Assembly (NCBI GenBank): GCA_913045415.1
Contig: CAJWPW010000009.1
Span: 1 to 13,552 of the forward strand
Source of the DNA: an uncultured Fidelibacterota bacterium
GTDB taxonomy: Bacteria > Marinisomatota > Marinisomatia > Marinisomatales > UBA1611
Length of the DNA stretch: 13,552 bases
Direction: 5' to 3'
Part shown: in pieces, positions 1-7,823 of the stretch
Numbering within the stretch: position 1 is the first letter of the stretch
Layout of the letters: every line of letters starts with the position of its first letter
Made by a program: the position numbers and the translations under genes
The notes under the pieces: generated by a model
The model's input: only the letters and a program-made list of their open reading frames with translations
The model's database searches: none
What the model was told of the DNA's origin: nothing

Positions 1-256
1 CTTCTTCTGGCATGGCAATATCAACAGAATACTGAAGTGTGGCCATCCCCATTTTCATGGCTTCAAACAAGGAAGCCATCCCACGGAGAATGGGTTGTTT
101 CCAAAAATTTGACCGTTCCGTAATAGACTGAAATTCGTTTTTCTGAATGTGAATCTTTCCATCGGGGTCTCGAACCGCAGTGGCATAAGCACCGGGGACA
201 CGCATCATCACCCCTTCGATAACAGCTTGTCCACCAACTAGGATGGATGGTTTCAT
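1..256 (-). CDS. DUF1385 (YqhQ-like) family protein, N-terminal part, cut by left window edge
   Basis: Only the first ~85 residues are in the window; the 3' part lies beyond base 1. Reading the minus strand gives MKPSILVGGQAVIEGVMMR, then AVRDPDGKI. The GGQAV-EGVMMR-P and AVR-P-G-I pattern is the N-terminal signature of the DUF1385/YqhQ family, conserved predicted membrane proteins of unknown biochemical function. I chose the ATG at 254-256 because family members begin a few residues before the GGQAV motif. An in-frame ATG at 281-283 would add nine residues (MKRTLLLLT) and cannot be excluded; neither has a visible Shine-Dalgarno. Known context: DUF1385 genes often sit between rpmE and prfA/prmC, and rpmE2 is immediately upstream here, which supports the call. 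A terminator separates it from rpmE2, so it may have its own promoter or depend on read-through. Confidence 0.85.
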   Translation of the reverse strand, partial: MKPSILVGGQAVIEGVMMRVPGAYATAVRDPDGKIHIQKNEFQSITERSNFWKQPILRGMASLFEAMKMGMATLQYSVDIAMPEE

Positions 257-290
257 GGTCAGTAATAATAAAGTTCGTTTCATTTTGAAT

Positions 291-337
291 AAAAAAATGG
301 CTCTACCCCAGTATTAAAAACTGTTCGCAGAGCCATT
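291..337 (-). terminator. Rho-independent terminator after rpmE2
   Basis: The arms at 296-304 (aatggctct) and 329-337 (agagccatt) form a perfect 9-bp stem. On the minus strand the stem is followed directly by a run of seven T (297-291). The 24-nt loop can form an inner CAGT/ACTG stem. It lies 14 bp after the rpmE2 stop codon and closes the rho-to-rpmE2 transcription unit. The DUF1385 frame starts 7-35 bp beyond the T-run. Confidence 0.85.
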
Positions 338-351
338 GACTAGAAATGCAG

Positions 352-600
352 TTATTTACGGCCGTATTTACGGTTGAATTTCTCGATACGTCCTGCTGTA
401 TCCACCAGGTTTTGTTTCCCTGTAAAAAACGGATGAGATTTATTCGATATCTCGATCTTGCATAACGGATATTCATTTCCGTCATCCCATGTAATCGTTT
501 CTTTTGTGTTTACAGTGGACCGTGTCAGGAACGCATAATCACTTGATGAATCTTTAAAGACCACCAATCGGTAATTATTCGGATGAATTCCTTTTTTCAT
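352..600 (-). CDS. rpmE2: 50S ribosomal protein L31, type B
   Basis: An 82-residue protein of the large ribosomal subunit. It starts [17 protein letters not shown], continues [12 protein letters not shown] and DGNEYPL, and ends [21 protein letters not shown], the conserved architecture of the type B L31 branch. It has a single Cys (in the PLCKIE segment) and lacks the paired cysteines of zinc-binding type A L31; in organisms with both forms, the zinc-free form is known to serve under zinc limitation. The start is fixed by AGGAG (607-611) six bases before the ATG, overlapping the end of the aminotransferase gene 12 bp upstream. It is the last gene of the rho unit and is followed by an intrinsic terminator. 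Rho-rpmE neighbourhood is common in bacteria, but here two genes intervene. Length is normal for the family. Confidence 0.96.
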   Translation of the reverse strand: MKKGIHPNNYRLVVFKDSSSDYAFLTRSTVNTKETITWDDGNEYPLCKIEISNKSHPFFTGKQNLVDTAGRIEKFNRKYGRK

Positions 601-612
601 GGTTCACTCCTA

Positions 613-1815
613 TTAAACAATTTTTTCTAGAACGGATCGAACCCGCTCAATACCTTTTTCAATGATATCTGTGCTTGTTGCATAAGAAAATCGTATGTGC
701 CCAGGAGCACCAAAGCCATCACCTGGTACTGTAACAACATTTGCACAGCCCAAAATATACTCAGAAATATCAAAAGTATCTTTCAATTTCTGACCATTCC
801 CCACCTTCCCTAAATAATAACTGAAGTCCGGAAATACATAAAAGGCGCCACCGGGAACCGCACAAGTAACTCCTGGGAGCTCATTCATTAATTTAACAAT
901 AAAATTGCGTCTTTCTTTAAATGCCGCTTTCATATCTTCAACACAGGATTGATCACCTGTGAGTGCTTCAATACCTGCCTTTTGACCAATAGAGTTTGCG
1001 CAAGATGTGGCTTGACCCTGAAGCTTAGACATAGCTTTGATAATATCTCTTGGTCCTGCTGCATAGCCAATTCGCCAGCCTGTCATTGCGTAAGTTTTTG
1101 AAAGGCTTAAACAGGTCACCACATTGGCAGCTATTTGGTGTTGGCGATTTAATTTTTCTGTGCTCACAAATTCTCCGTCATAAACCAATCGCTCATAACA
1201 TTCATCAGAGATCACGACCCAATTATTTTCCTTGGCAATGCGAAGCAAACGAAGAATGGCTTCTTCTCTCCAAATTCCACCTGTTGGATTAGATGGAGAA
1301 TTCAAAATAACACCTTTAATATTGGGTGATAATTTATTTTTTAAATCATTAAAGTCAGGTTCGAAATTATTTTCTGGAATCGTTTCCACCAAAACCGGTT
1401 CAGCATCTGCTAATCGAACAAATTCTGGAAAAGAGACCCAATAAGGACGAAAAACAACTACCTCATCACCTTCATCAAAAAGAGCCTGACAAACATTATA
1501 TAGACTTTGTTTTTCACCATTGGAGACAAGAATGTCCGCCGGTTCATAGGTAATCCCATTTTCCCGTTCCAGTTTTTCACAAATAGCCTTTCTGAATTCG
1601 ATCATTCCCGGGCCAGCAGTGTATTTTGTGAAGCCATCATCCATGGCTTTTTTCCCGGCTGCAATGATATGAGAAGGCGTATTAAAATCAGGTTCACCTA
1701 CCGAAAAATTGATTACATCAATTCCTTCAGCGCGCATTTCCGCTGCGCGAGTGGCCATTTGTAATGTAAAGGATGGTTGAACCTTATGGACGCGGTTCGC
1801 CAGTTTATAGGTCAA
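613..1815 (-). CDS. aspC: Class I PLP-dependent aminotransferase, aspartate aminotransferase (Ib) type
   Basis: A 400-residue cytoplasmic fold-type I aminotransferase that most likely interconverts aspartate + 2-oxoglutarate and oxaloacetate + glutamate. Visible landmarks: SVGEPDF (residues 38-44), NGEKQSLYN near 99-107, NSPSNPTGG (172-180), SDECYERLVYDG (203-214, with the PLP-contacting Asp and Tyr), SLSKTYAMTGWRIGY (237-251) with Lys240 as the Schiff-base lysine, and HIRFSYATS near the C-terminus with the carboxylate-binding Arg. Substrate range cannot be read from sequence; prephenate or other aminotransferase activity is possible. The start is a TTG at 1813-1815 that overlaps the previous gene's stop as TTGA. 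No Shine-Dalgarno is visible, so translational coupling is likely. The TTG start gives the N-terminus expected for the family (LANRV...QPSFTLQM); no upstream ATG exists before the neighbouring gene. Confidence 0.93.
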   Translation of the reverse strand: MTYKLANRVHKVQPSFTLQMATRAAEMRAEGIDVINFSVGEPDFNTPSHIIAAGKKAMDDGFTKYTAGPGMIEFRKAICEKLERENGITYEPADILVSNGEKQSLYNVCQALFDEGDEVVVFRPYWVSFPEFVRLADAEPVLVETIPENNFEPDFNDLKNKLSPNIKGVILNSPSNPTGGIWREEAILRLLRIAKENNWVVISDECYERLVYDGEFVSTEKLNRQHQIAANVVTCLSLSKTYAMTGWRIGYAAGPRDIIKAMSKLQGQATSCANSIGQKAGIEALTGDQSCVEDMKAAFKERRNFIVKLMNELPGVTCAVPGGAFYVFPDFSYYLGKVGNGQKLKDTFDISEYILGCANVVTVPGDGFGAPGHIRFSYATSTDIIEKGIERVRSVLEKIV

Positions 1816-2894
1816 AATTTATGTTGCCGTTTATGGTGTTTTTCGGTGTTGAATTTTGCATCATCTCTCGAATCTTGCGAGTCTTCGGAAATTTGATTGC
1901 CGGTATTGTGACTATCATCTTCAATGTCAAATTCTTCTGAGAAAACTCTGCCGGTTCTTTGAGGTCTTTGTTTTTGTTGACCGCCCTGTTTATGACGTTT
2001 TTTAGTTGGGCGACCAGATCTACCTTGTTTTTTAGGCCTATTGGTTGATTGTTGAGCAGCCTTTTGACCTTTTGATGCTGATTGACGTCTACGTCTTGGT
2101 TTTGGTACATCGGATGCTGATATACTTTCTAAATCATGGTCCTGCTCTGCTATTGGTTCAGGTGCATTTTCCGATACCTCCTGTTTCAATTCATTTTCGT
2201 TAAATGTAAAAGAATCTGGATTAAACATTCCATAAATAGTTCCAAATCCACGGGTAATGCCATTGCCTACACCAATATAATTTGGCAGAACAAAATTGGT
2301 TTTGAATTCCCCCATAAATGCGCCCCATTTATTTTCATCTACAGGACGAGGAAACAAGCTGGTAACTTTGACCTTCGTAAAAATATTATCTTCAAGATTG
2401 ATTCCAACCTCATTGGCGAGAAAAATGATATTTTGTCCAAGAAGACGATTTAAAAATGACGGTTTTTCCTGGTTGGTTAAAAATCGATATTTACCTCCAG
2501 TCATTTGATTCAAAGCAACCCAAGGTGTTATAAATCGATACCGAACCAACCGGCTTGACGGTACAAATTGATCTTCTACATTCTCAATATCACAATCTTG
2601 AGCTTCAAAAGTAATATTTCCAAAATCAAACATTTCAAATTTTTCAGCTAATGATAATACAGGATCAACTCCTTCATGAACTCCAATAATATAAATCTGT
2701 TCATTCAGGATCTTAACTTGAACTCTTGGGTAAAGAAAACGATCTCTGTAAGATCCATCCAACATAGGAATAATTGATTCATCAGGATATTGACGCATAA
2801 AGACACCTTTCACCTGATATGGTGTTTTCCGAACCGGCTTATCGGTGATAACCCTAACTACAACTGATTTTATATTTGGAAAAGTATCACTCAT
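1812..2894 (-). CDS. Cas6b-like RNA-binding domain protein with long basic disordered tail
   Basis: A 360-residue protein. Residues ~9-225 resemble Cas6b-type CRISPR repeat endoribonucleases: a first beta-strand with VVVRV, FLYPRVQVKI (53-62), IIGVHEGVD (69-77), YRFITPWVALNQ (119-130), and a C-terminal half ending FKTNFVLPNYIGVGNGITRG then FGTI, equivalent to the glycine-rich loop (G-x-G-x-x-RGFGTI) that contacts RNA in Cas6. Residues ~264-316 are Arg/Lys/Gln/Gly-rich (RRRR at 267-270, KKQGRSGR at 288-295, KKRHKQGG at 298-305); 318-345 are acidic; the end is basic again (KHHKRQHKF). No histidine occurs before His73, so the usual Cas6 active-site His seems absent. There is no CRISPR array or other cas gene in the window. 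It lies 24 bp after rho and overlaps aspC by 4 bp, implying co-expression with Rho. The fold assignment is by eye from family patterns; the function is unknown, with RNA binding inferred. Confidence 0.7.
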   Translation of the reverse strand: MSDTFPNIKSVVVRVITDKPVRKTPYQVKGVFMRQYPDESIIPMLDGSYRDRFLYPRVQVKILNEQIYIIGVHEGVDPVLSLAEKFEMFDFGNITFEAQDCDIENVEDQFVPSSRLVRYRFITPWVALNQMTGGKYRFLTNQEKPSFLNRLLGQNIIFLANEVGINLEDNIFTKVKVTSLFPRPVDENKWGAFMGEFKTNFVLPNYIGVGNGITRGFGTIYGMFNPDSFTFNENELKQEVSENAPEPIAEQDHDLESISASDVPKPRRRRQSASKGQKAAQQSTNRPKKQGRSGRPTKKRHKQGGQQKQRPQRTGRVFSEEFDIEDDSHNTGNQISEDSQDSRDDAKFNTEKHHKRQHKF

Positions 2895-2918
2895 AATACT
2901 TATAATTTACCCGGAAGT

Positions 2919-4169
2919 TTATTGGCTCATGGTATCCAAGAATTCGGCATTGGATTTGGTCCGTTTCATACGATCCTGCATAAACTCCATGGCTTCTAAC
3001 ACCTTCATGTCGTTTAGCAATTTGCGAAGGATCCACATTCTACCCAATGACTTACGGTCTAAGAGGAGTTCTTCTTTCCGTGTACCAGAGCGAACAATAT
3101 CAAACGCGGGGTACATCCTACGATCGCTTAATTTACGATCCAGAACTAATTCCATATTTCCAGTCCCTTTGAATTCCTCAAAAATGACCTCATCCGCTCG
3201 ACTGCCGGTGTCAATCAGGGCTGTTGAAATAATTGTTAGACTCCCGCCTTCTTCTGTGTTCCTTGCGGCGCCAAAAAACTGTTTCGGTTTTTTCAGAGCA
3301 TTGAAATCTACACCGCCTGACAATATTTTCCCGCTATGTGGAATCACTGCATTGTGTGCTCGTGCAAGTCGAGTAATACTGTCTAATAAAATTACAACAT
3401 CATTTCCAAATTCTACCATGCGTTTTGCTTTTTGTAAAACCATATCGGCGACAGAAACATGGCGTTCCGGCGGCTCATCGAAGGTAGAACCAATTACTTC
3501 AGCATCCACATTTCGTTTCATATCCGTTACTTCCTCCGGCCGTTCATCGATGAGTAAAACGATCCGTTTTGTTTCGGGATGATTCTTGCTAATAGCATTT
3601 GCCAGCTTTTGAATTAGAACGGTTTTCCCGGTTTTAGGCTGTGCAACAATAAGTCCACGCTGCCCCTTACCAACAGGAGCAATTAAGTCCATAATCCGCA
3701 TAGAAAGGTCTTTGGCATCAACTTCCAAATTGAATTTTTCTTCCGGATAAAGTGGTGTAAAATTGTCAAAAAGAATAATGTCCTTTAGTTTTTCAACCGA
3801 GCCTTCATTCACGGTTTCCACTTTTAATAAGGCATAATATCGTTCTTTTGATTTAGGTGGTCGGATTTGTCCGGAAATTAAGTGACCTGTTTTTAAACCA
3901 AATCTTTTTATCTGGGAAGGACTAACATATATATCGTCCGGACCTGGTAGATAGTTGAAATCAGGAGATCGTAGAAAACCATATCCGTCCGGCATCACTT
4001 CCAACACACCACGTGCGGACAATGCGTCGTCTTTTTTAGCTTGCGCCTCTAATATACGAACGGTTAGTTCTTGCTTATTGAGTCCGGACACGCCACCCTC
4101 AATATTAAGCTTTTGAGCTAATTCCGCAAGTTCACGAATCTGCAAGGATTGTAATTCATTAAGATCCAT
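2919..4169 (-). CDS. rho: Transcription termination factor Rho
   Basis: A 416-residue hexameric RNA-dependent ATPase/translocase that terminates transcription; length close to the usual ~420 with no large insertion. Residues 1-45 form the Rho N-terminal helical domain ([20 protein letters not shown]). Residues ~49-125 are the cold-shock-like primary RNA-binding domain with DGYGFLR (61-67) and [15 protein letters not shown] (78-92). The ATPase core shows [17 protein letters not shown] (167-183, Walker A QPKTGKT), [13 protein letters not shown] (205-217), [14 protein letters not shown], the Walker B strand [14 protein letters not shown], the Q-loop region [16 protein letters not shown], and GTGNMEL. 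It starts at ATG 4167-4169, 82 bp after folC, and heads a unit with the Cas6b-like gene, aspC and rpmE2. No Shine-Dalgarno stands out. Rho genes are often autoregulated by attenuation; I see no clear attenuator here. Confidence 0.99.
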   Translation of the reverse strand: MDLNELQSLQIRELAELAQKLNIEGGVSGLNKQELTVRILEAQAKKDDALSARGVLEVMPDGYGFLRSPDFNYLPGPDDIYVSPSQIKRFGLKTGHLISGQIRPPKSKERYYALLKVETVNEGSVEKLKDIILFDNFTPLYPEEKFNLEVDAKDLSMRIMDLIAPVGKGQRGLIVAQPKTGKTVLIQKLANAISKNHPETKRIVLLIDERPEEVTDMKRNVDAEVIGSTFDEPPERHVSVADMVLQKAKRMVEFGNDVVILLDSITRLARAHNAVIPHSGKILSGGVDFNALKKPKQFFGAARNTEEGGSLTIISTALIDTGSRADEVIFEEFKGTGNMELVLDRKLSDRRMYPAFDIVRSGTRKEELLLDRKSLGRMWILRKLLNDMKVLEAMEFMQDRMKRTKSNAEFLDTMSQ

Positions 4170-4208
4170 ACAATAAAAACCTATTTAAATAATCATTGAA
4201 TATTTGAA

Positions 4209-4214
4209 ATTATA
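4209..4214 (-). promoter_or_regulatory. Candidate -10 element in the folC-rho intergenic region
   Basis: The 82-bp gap 4170-4251 is the only sizeable spacer upstream of rho. On the minus strand it holds a perfect TATAAT, 40 bp before the rho ATG. No good -35 is present at the expected distance (TCTCCT at 17 bp). An imperfect hairpin (tctcc 4217-4221, ggaga 4233-4237) lies just upstream but has no T-run, so it is not a convincing folC terminator. Offered as a weak promoter candidate only. Confidence 0.25.
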
Positions 4215-4251
4215 AGTCTCCGGGGAAACATAGGAGATATGAGAATTTACA

Positions 4252-5514
4252 CTAAATAACGCCTGAGTCAAAAGATATTTCAAATTCAGCAAATACCTCT
4301 TCTGCAATATAGTGACTTCCAAATATGACCCCAACTCCCGCATCTTTAATCAATGCTTTCAACTTGTTAATGCCGGAGGAAACGGAGTCCACTGGTTCAT
4401 TCTTAATACCGAAAAATATTAATTTTTCTGATAATTTTTCGGAACTCAATAATAGCCTGTTTTGATCGGTCGTAACAAATAATTTAGAGAATTGCCCGGA
4501 TAAGTTCTTTGTTAGAGAATTGAATTCTTTGTCACCTTTTAAACAAAATAATCCAATGATGGGCACATCTGGGTACATGCTTCTAATTGTTTTTAGAAAA
4601 AAGGCTAAACCATCTTCATTATGCGCCACATCATAATATAGACGATCATCCAACTGTTGGATCCGCGCAGGCCAACGCACCTTTCTTAATCCATAATGAA
4701 TTATCTGATTTTGAAGTCCTGGCTCAAACTGGTTAATGCATTCTATCGCCAATGTTGCATTTAAAGCCTGATGCTCCCCAATTAGCGAAGTGAAATATTG
4801 ATCATCTTTGTACTGAAAATTCGATCCGGAAGTTGTGGCTGAAATATTTGAAATAGCACCTAACTCTGTTACAGGCGCTCTTTTATCTTTCGCTTTTTTT
4901 AACAGAATGTTTTTGACTTTTGGTGTTTGTTTTGCAATAATTAGTGGTACATCATTTTTAATGATACCTGCCTTTTCATTTGCAATTTTTTTAATATCTT
5001 TTCCCAAAATATCCATGTGATCCATGGAGATATGAGAGATTACTGTAACTTTAGGTTTAATCACATTGGTGGAATCCAATCGGCCACCTAATCCAGTTTC
5101 GATCACAGCCACATCCACTTTTTGTTCCTTAAAATAGTCAAAAGCCATGGCAGTAGTTGTTTCAAAAAAAGTGGATTCATTTTCTTGAACAAACGGGCCA
5201 ACTTTTTTCATGAATGTGATAATTTGTTTATCAGGAATTGGGTAACCATTTATTCGTATTCTTTCATTAAACCTGATCAAATGGGGTGACGTATAAAGTC
5301 CAACATTTTTGCCGGATGCATGGAGGATACTGGCAATCATGGCGCAGGTGGATCCTTTACCATTCGTCCCAGCCACATGGATCATTGTAAGGTCATCCTG
5401 CGGATTCCCTATAAAATCTAAAAGGTGAAAAGTGTGTTCTAACCCAAGCTTTATTCCGAGGCGCTGGAGATTAAAAAGGGACTTTAAAAGGGTAGAAAAA
5501 TCAGGAGATGTCAA
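4252..5514 (-). CDS. folC: Bifunctional folylpolyglutamate synthase / dihydrofolate synthase
   Basis: A Mur-ligase-family, ATP-dependent enzyme that adds glutamate to (dihydro)pteroate and folates in the cytoplasm. Motifs: FNLQRLGIKLGLE at the N-terminus, MIHVAGTNGKGST (P-loop), LYTSPHLIRFNERIRING, IETGLGGRLDSTN, ISHISMDHMDILG followed by ANEKAGIIK (the conserved folate/Mg region), GEHQALNATLA, and YDVAHNEDGL of the C-terminal domain. The frame is open as far as an ATG at 5619, which would overlap murI by 119 bp and add residues unlike the family. A TTG at 5512-5514 gives MTSPDFSTLLKSLFNLQRLG, the normal FolC N-terminus, a 420-residue protein and a 14-bp overlap with murI; I chose it. No Shine-Dalgarno precedes the TTG, so coupling to murI translation is likely. 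Confidence 0.95.
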   Translation of the reverse strand: MTSPDFSTLLKSLFNLQRLGIKLGLEHTFHLLDFIGNPQDDLTMIHVAGTNGKGSTCAMIASILHASGKNVGLYTSPHLIRFNERIRINGYPIPDKQIITFMKKVGPFVQENESTFFETTTAMAFDYFKEQKVDVAVIETGLGGRLDSTNVIKPKVTVISHISMDHMDILGKDIKKIANEKAGIIKNDVPLIIAKQTPKVKNILLKKAKDKRAPVTELGAISNISATTSGSNFQYKDDQYFTSLIGEHQALNATLAIECINQFEPGLQNQIIHYGLRKVRWPARIQQLDDRLYYDVAHNEDGLAFFLKTIRSMYPDVPIIGLFCLKGDKEFNSLTKNLSGQFSKLFVTTDQNRLLLSSEKLSEKLIFFGIKNEPVDSVSSGINKLKALIKDAGVGVIFGSHYIAEEVFAEFEISFDSGVI

Positions 5515-6298
5515 CGTGGGTGATTGCGCTGATATTTGCGTGAACAAAACGTCCTGCAAGTGCCTCAAAGGAATCCCGGGAATCTGTAACATAGCAATGT
5601 ATCTCACCCGTATTTTCATTAGAAACTATATTGTTTTTACTCAATACAGAATTAACAGCCGCAGCGGTTGCTTCACCAGAATCAACAAGAGAAACATCTG
5701 ATCCCAATACTTGTCTCAGAATTGATTTTAGTAATGGATAATGGGTGCACCCCAAGATTAATGTATCCACATTTGATCGTTTGATAGGCTCTAAATAAGT
5801 GGTAGCTATGGCTGTTGGAACATCACCTGAAACCCAGCCTTCTTCAGCTAAAGGTACAAAGAGGGGGCAAGCCTGGCTCACAACGGAAATTTGATCATTC
5901 GCTGCTCTTAGTCCCTCGCCATATGCATCCGACTTAATTGTGGCATTAGTTCCTAAAACACCAACCCGTTTATTTTTTGTGATAGAGATCGCAGAATGAA
6001 TGCCAGGTTCGATAACCCCTATAATGGGCAGATCAAATTTTGATTTAATATAATCAAGAGCCAACGATGAAGCCGTATTGCAGGCAACTACTATCATTTT
6101 AGACTTCTGATCAACCAACCATTGTGTGATCTCATTCGTAAATTCCTGAATTCGTACCTTACTTTTATTTCCATAGGGAACTCGGGCTGTATCACCCACA
6201 TATAAAATTGATTCATTCGGCAAGGATCTTGCCAATGCATCCACAACGGTAAGTCCGCCAATTCCAGAATCAAATACACCAATAGGCCTATTATCCAT
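5501..6298 (-). CDS. murI: Glutamate racemase
   Basis: A 265-residue cofactor-independent racemase that makes D-glutamate for peptidoglycan. The N-terminus reads NRPIGVFDSGIGGLTVV with the conserved Asp10-Ser11; the first catalytic cysteine is Cys73 in VVACNTAS; the second is Cys184 in LILGCTHYPLL. YVGDTARVPYGNKS (33-46) and GVIEPG (94-99) are further family hallmarks. Length is typical. The ATG at 6296-6298 has GAGGA (6305-6309) six bases upstream, formed by the last codons of the amidase gene, which ends 2 bp before. The 3' end overlaps folC by 14 bp. Pairing with an amidase gene gives a small cell-wall neighbourhood: one enzyme makes a precursor, the other cleaves the stem peptide from the glycan. 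Confidence 0.98.
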   Translation of the reverse strand: MDNRPIGVFDSGIGGLTVVDALARSLPNESILYVGDTARVPYGNKSKVRIQEFTNEITQWLVDQKSKMIVVACNTASSLALDYIKSKFDLPIIGVIEPGIHSAISITKNKRVGVLGTNATIKSDAYGEGLRAANDQISVVSQACPLFVPLAEEGWVSGDVPTAIATTYLEPIKRSNVDTLILGCTHYPLLKSILRQVLGSDVSLVDSGEATAAAVNSVLSKNNIVSNENTGEIHCYVTDSRDSFEALAGRFVHANISAITHVDIS

Positions 6299-6300
6299 TC

Positions 6301-7782
6301 TTATTCCTCAGCCAACAATTTTTCACGGGAATATTTAAAATGTTTGATCCCTTCATATACCGCTTCGGCAATCATCTGTCTATACTCTCCCTGCTTGAAT
6401 TTTTTCTCCTCAGCAGGGTTGGAAATAAACCCAACTTCTACTAACACATTGGGCATGGACGCACCGTACAGGACATAAAACCCCGCTTGTTTTACGCCAC
6501 GATTTGGAGTTGTCAATTTTTTATCCAATTCCATTTGTATAATGGCTGCAAGATCCTCGCTTTCTTTCAAAAACATACTTTGCGCCATTGTGGCCAAGAT
6601 CATTTTTTCACCGCTAAGGTCTTTATATTGGCTCACGTTTTCTTCAAACTGAATTACTGAGTTTTCCCTAGATGCAACTTCAATAGCTTCATCACTTTTT
6701 GCTAGGCTATACAAAAATGTTCCAAAGCCTTGTACTTTTCGGTTATTGTTAGAATTAGCATGAATACTTACAAACATCTTTCCATCCACATCATTCGCTA
6801 TTTTTGTCCGATTGATCAGAGGCATCCAGACATCTTCATCTCGTGTATAAACAACTTTGATCCTTGTGTGTTTTTCTAAAAGCCGCCCGATTCGTTTGGT
6901 GATATCAAGTACAACATCCTTTTCTTTTGTGCCATATTTCCCTATGGAACCTGGGTCCTTTCCACCATGCCCCGCATCCAATACAACCGTATCTAATCGT
7001 TGACTTTCTTTCACATTTTCTATGCGTTCCTCTATTTTCCCCAGAGGTGTTCGAAGAGTTATCACAATTTGGTTAGGATCTAAACTTTGATCCAATTCAT
7101 GACTAATAACTTGGGAACCAAGTTTAAAAGCTACTTGTGCCGTTTCACTAATTTGGTCCGATTGAATCCGGCTAATAACCCCACGAGTCAACCCGTTATT
7201 GATAGTCGTGGTATCCACCATCGCCCCTGCAACTGTCAAATAGTACCACCCGTGCTTATTAATGAAAGAACTGATATTTCGCTCTGAAAATTGCTTACTA
7301 GTGTTCAATCGAATTATGGTTCCATTAGACTTTACATCTATATTGATGCCGGTTATATTGAAATGTATCACATCAATATCAAGGAATTCTTTCTTTCGAT
7401 CAAAATTGATCCCTGGCAGCACTGTTGATTTTAAAATATCCAGAAATTCTTCTGCTGGAACATAAAGATCATGTGATTCTACTCTTGTGATCTGGGGCAT
7501 CTGATAGGGTCGATCATCGATCATGACAAAACTAGTATTTCCTGAAATTTTGACTTTCTTTCCCGCAATATATAAAACTAGTTTTTTTCGCTCAGCATTC
7601 TCATACAATTTTGAAGATAGGGACCGAGCTAGGTCCTTCGCTGAAATATATAATTTCTTCGAATCTGAAAGTGTTCTTATTTCTGATTCAGTCCCGGCAC
7701 TGCGGTTAAAGACATGAATCTCGCCCATGAGAACATTTATGATAAAAAGGAATAGTGTGATTCTGCTGAAAATCATCTGCAT
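6301..7782 (-). CDS. Exported N-acetylmuramoyl-L-alanine amidase (Amidase_3)
   Basis: A 493-residue zinc enzyme predicted to cut the bond between MurNAc and L-Ala in the periplasm, probably during cell separation. Residues 1-20 are a signal peptide (hydrophobic ITLFLFIINVLMG). Residues ~35-135 resemble a copper-amine-oxidase/amidase N-terminal-like beta domain (LYISAKDLA, DLYVPAEEFLDIL). Residues ~140-255 are a beta-rich AMIN-like targeting domain. The catalytic domain starts near 264: VVLDAGHGGKDPG with Zn ligand His272, Glu287 in KEKDV, His341 in SIHANS, and catalytic Glu449 in VLVEVGFISNP. A helical insert (~365-415, EAIEVASREN through ILATMAQ) corresponds to the regulatory helix region seen in division amidases. 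The ATG at 7780-7782 or the next at 7774-7776 may start it. It lies 41 bp after the barrel gene and 2 bp before murI. Confidence 0.94.
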   Translation of the reverse strand: MQMIFSRITLFLFIINVLMGEIHVFNRSAGTESEIRTLSDSKKLYISAKDLARSLSSKLYENAERKKLVLYIAGKKVKISGNTSFVMIDDRPYQMPQITRVESHDLYVPAEEFLDILKSTVLPGINFDRKKEFLDIDVIHFNITGINIDVKSNGTIIRLNTSKQFSERNISSFINKHGWYYLTVAGAMVDTTTINNGLTRGVISRIQSDQISETAQVAFKLGSQVISHELDQSLDPNQIVITLRTPLGKIEERIENVKESQRLDTVVLDAGHGGKDPGSIGKYGTKEKDVVLDITKRIGRLLEKHTRIKVVYTRDEDVWMPLINRTKIANDVDGKMFVSIHANSNNNRKVQGFGTFLYSLAKSDEAIEVASRENSVIQFEENVSQYKDLSGEKMILATMAQSMFLKESEDLAAIIQMELDKKLTTPNRGVKQAGFYVLYGASMPNVLVEVGFISNPAEEKKFKQGEYRQMIAEAVYEGIKHFKYSREKLLAEE

Positions 7783-7823
7783 GAATTTATCTTATCAATC
7801 TGAACACAAACAACCAAATGACA

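Noticed and set aside
1805..2110. 101-residue minus-strand open frame inside the Cas6b-like gene's tail
   Set aside because: It lies in another frame of the low-complexity basic tail and runs past the coupled aspC start. The tail's repetitive A/G-rich codons leave the alternate frame open by chance; no start signal or recognisable domain.
1812..2894. Active CRISPR-Cas system around the Cas6b-like gene
   Set aside because: No direct repeats with spacers and no cas1/cas2, cas3, cas9 or type III genes are visible, and all neighbours are housekeeping genes.
2845..3582. 245-residue plus-strand open frame antisense to rho
   Set aside because: Rho is unmistakable on the minus strand. The antisense frame has Ser/Arg-rich content typical of a shadow, with no motif or Shine-Dalgarno.
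4217..4237. Hairpin between folC and rho as a terminator
   Set aside because: Only 5 bp of stem and no following T-run on the minus strand.
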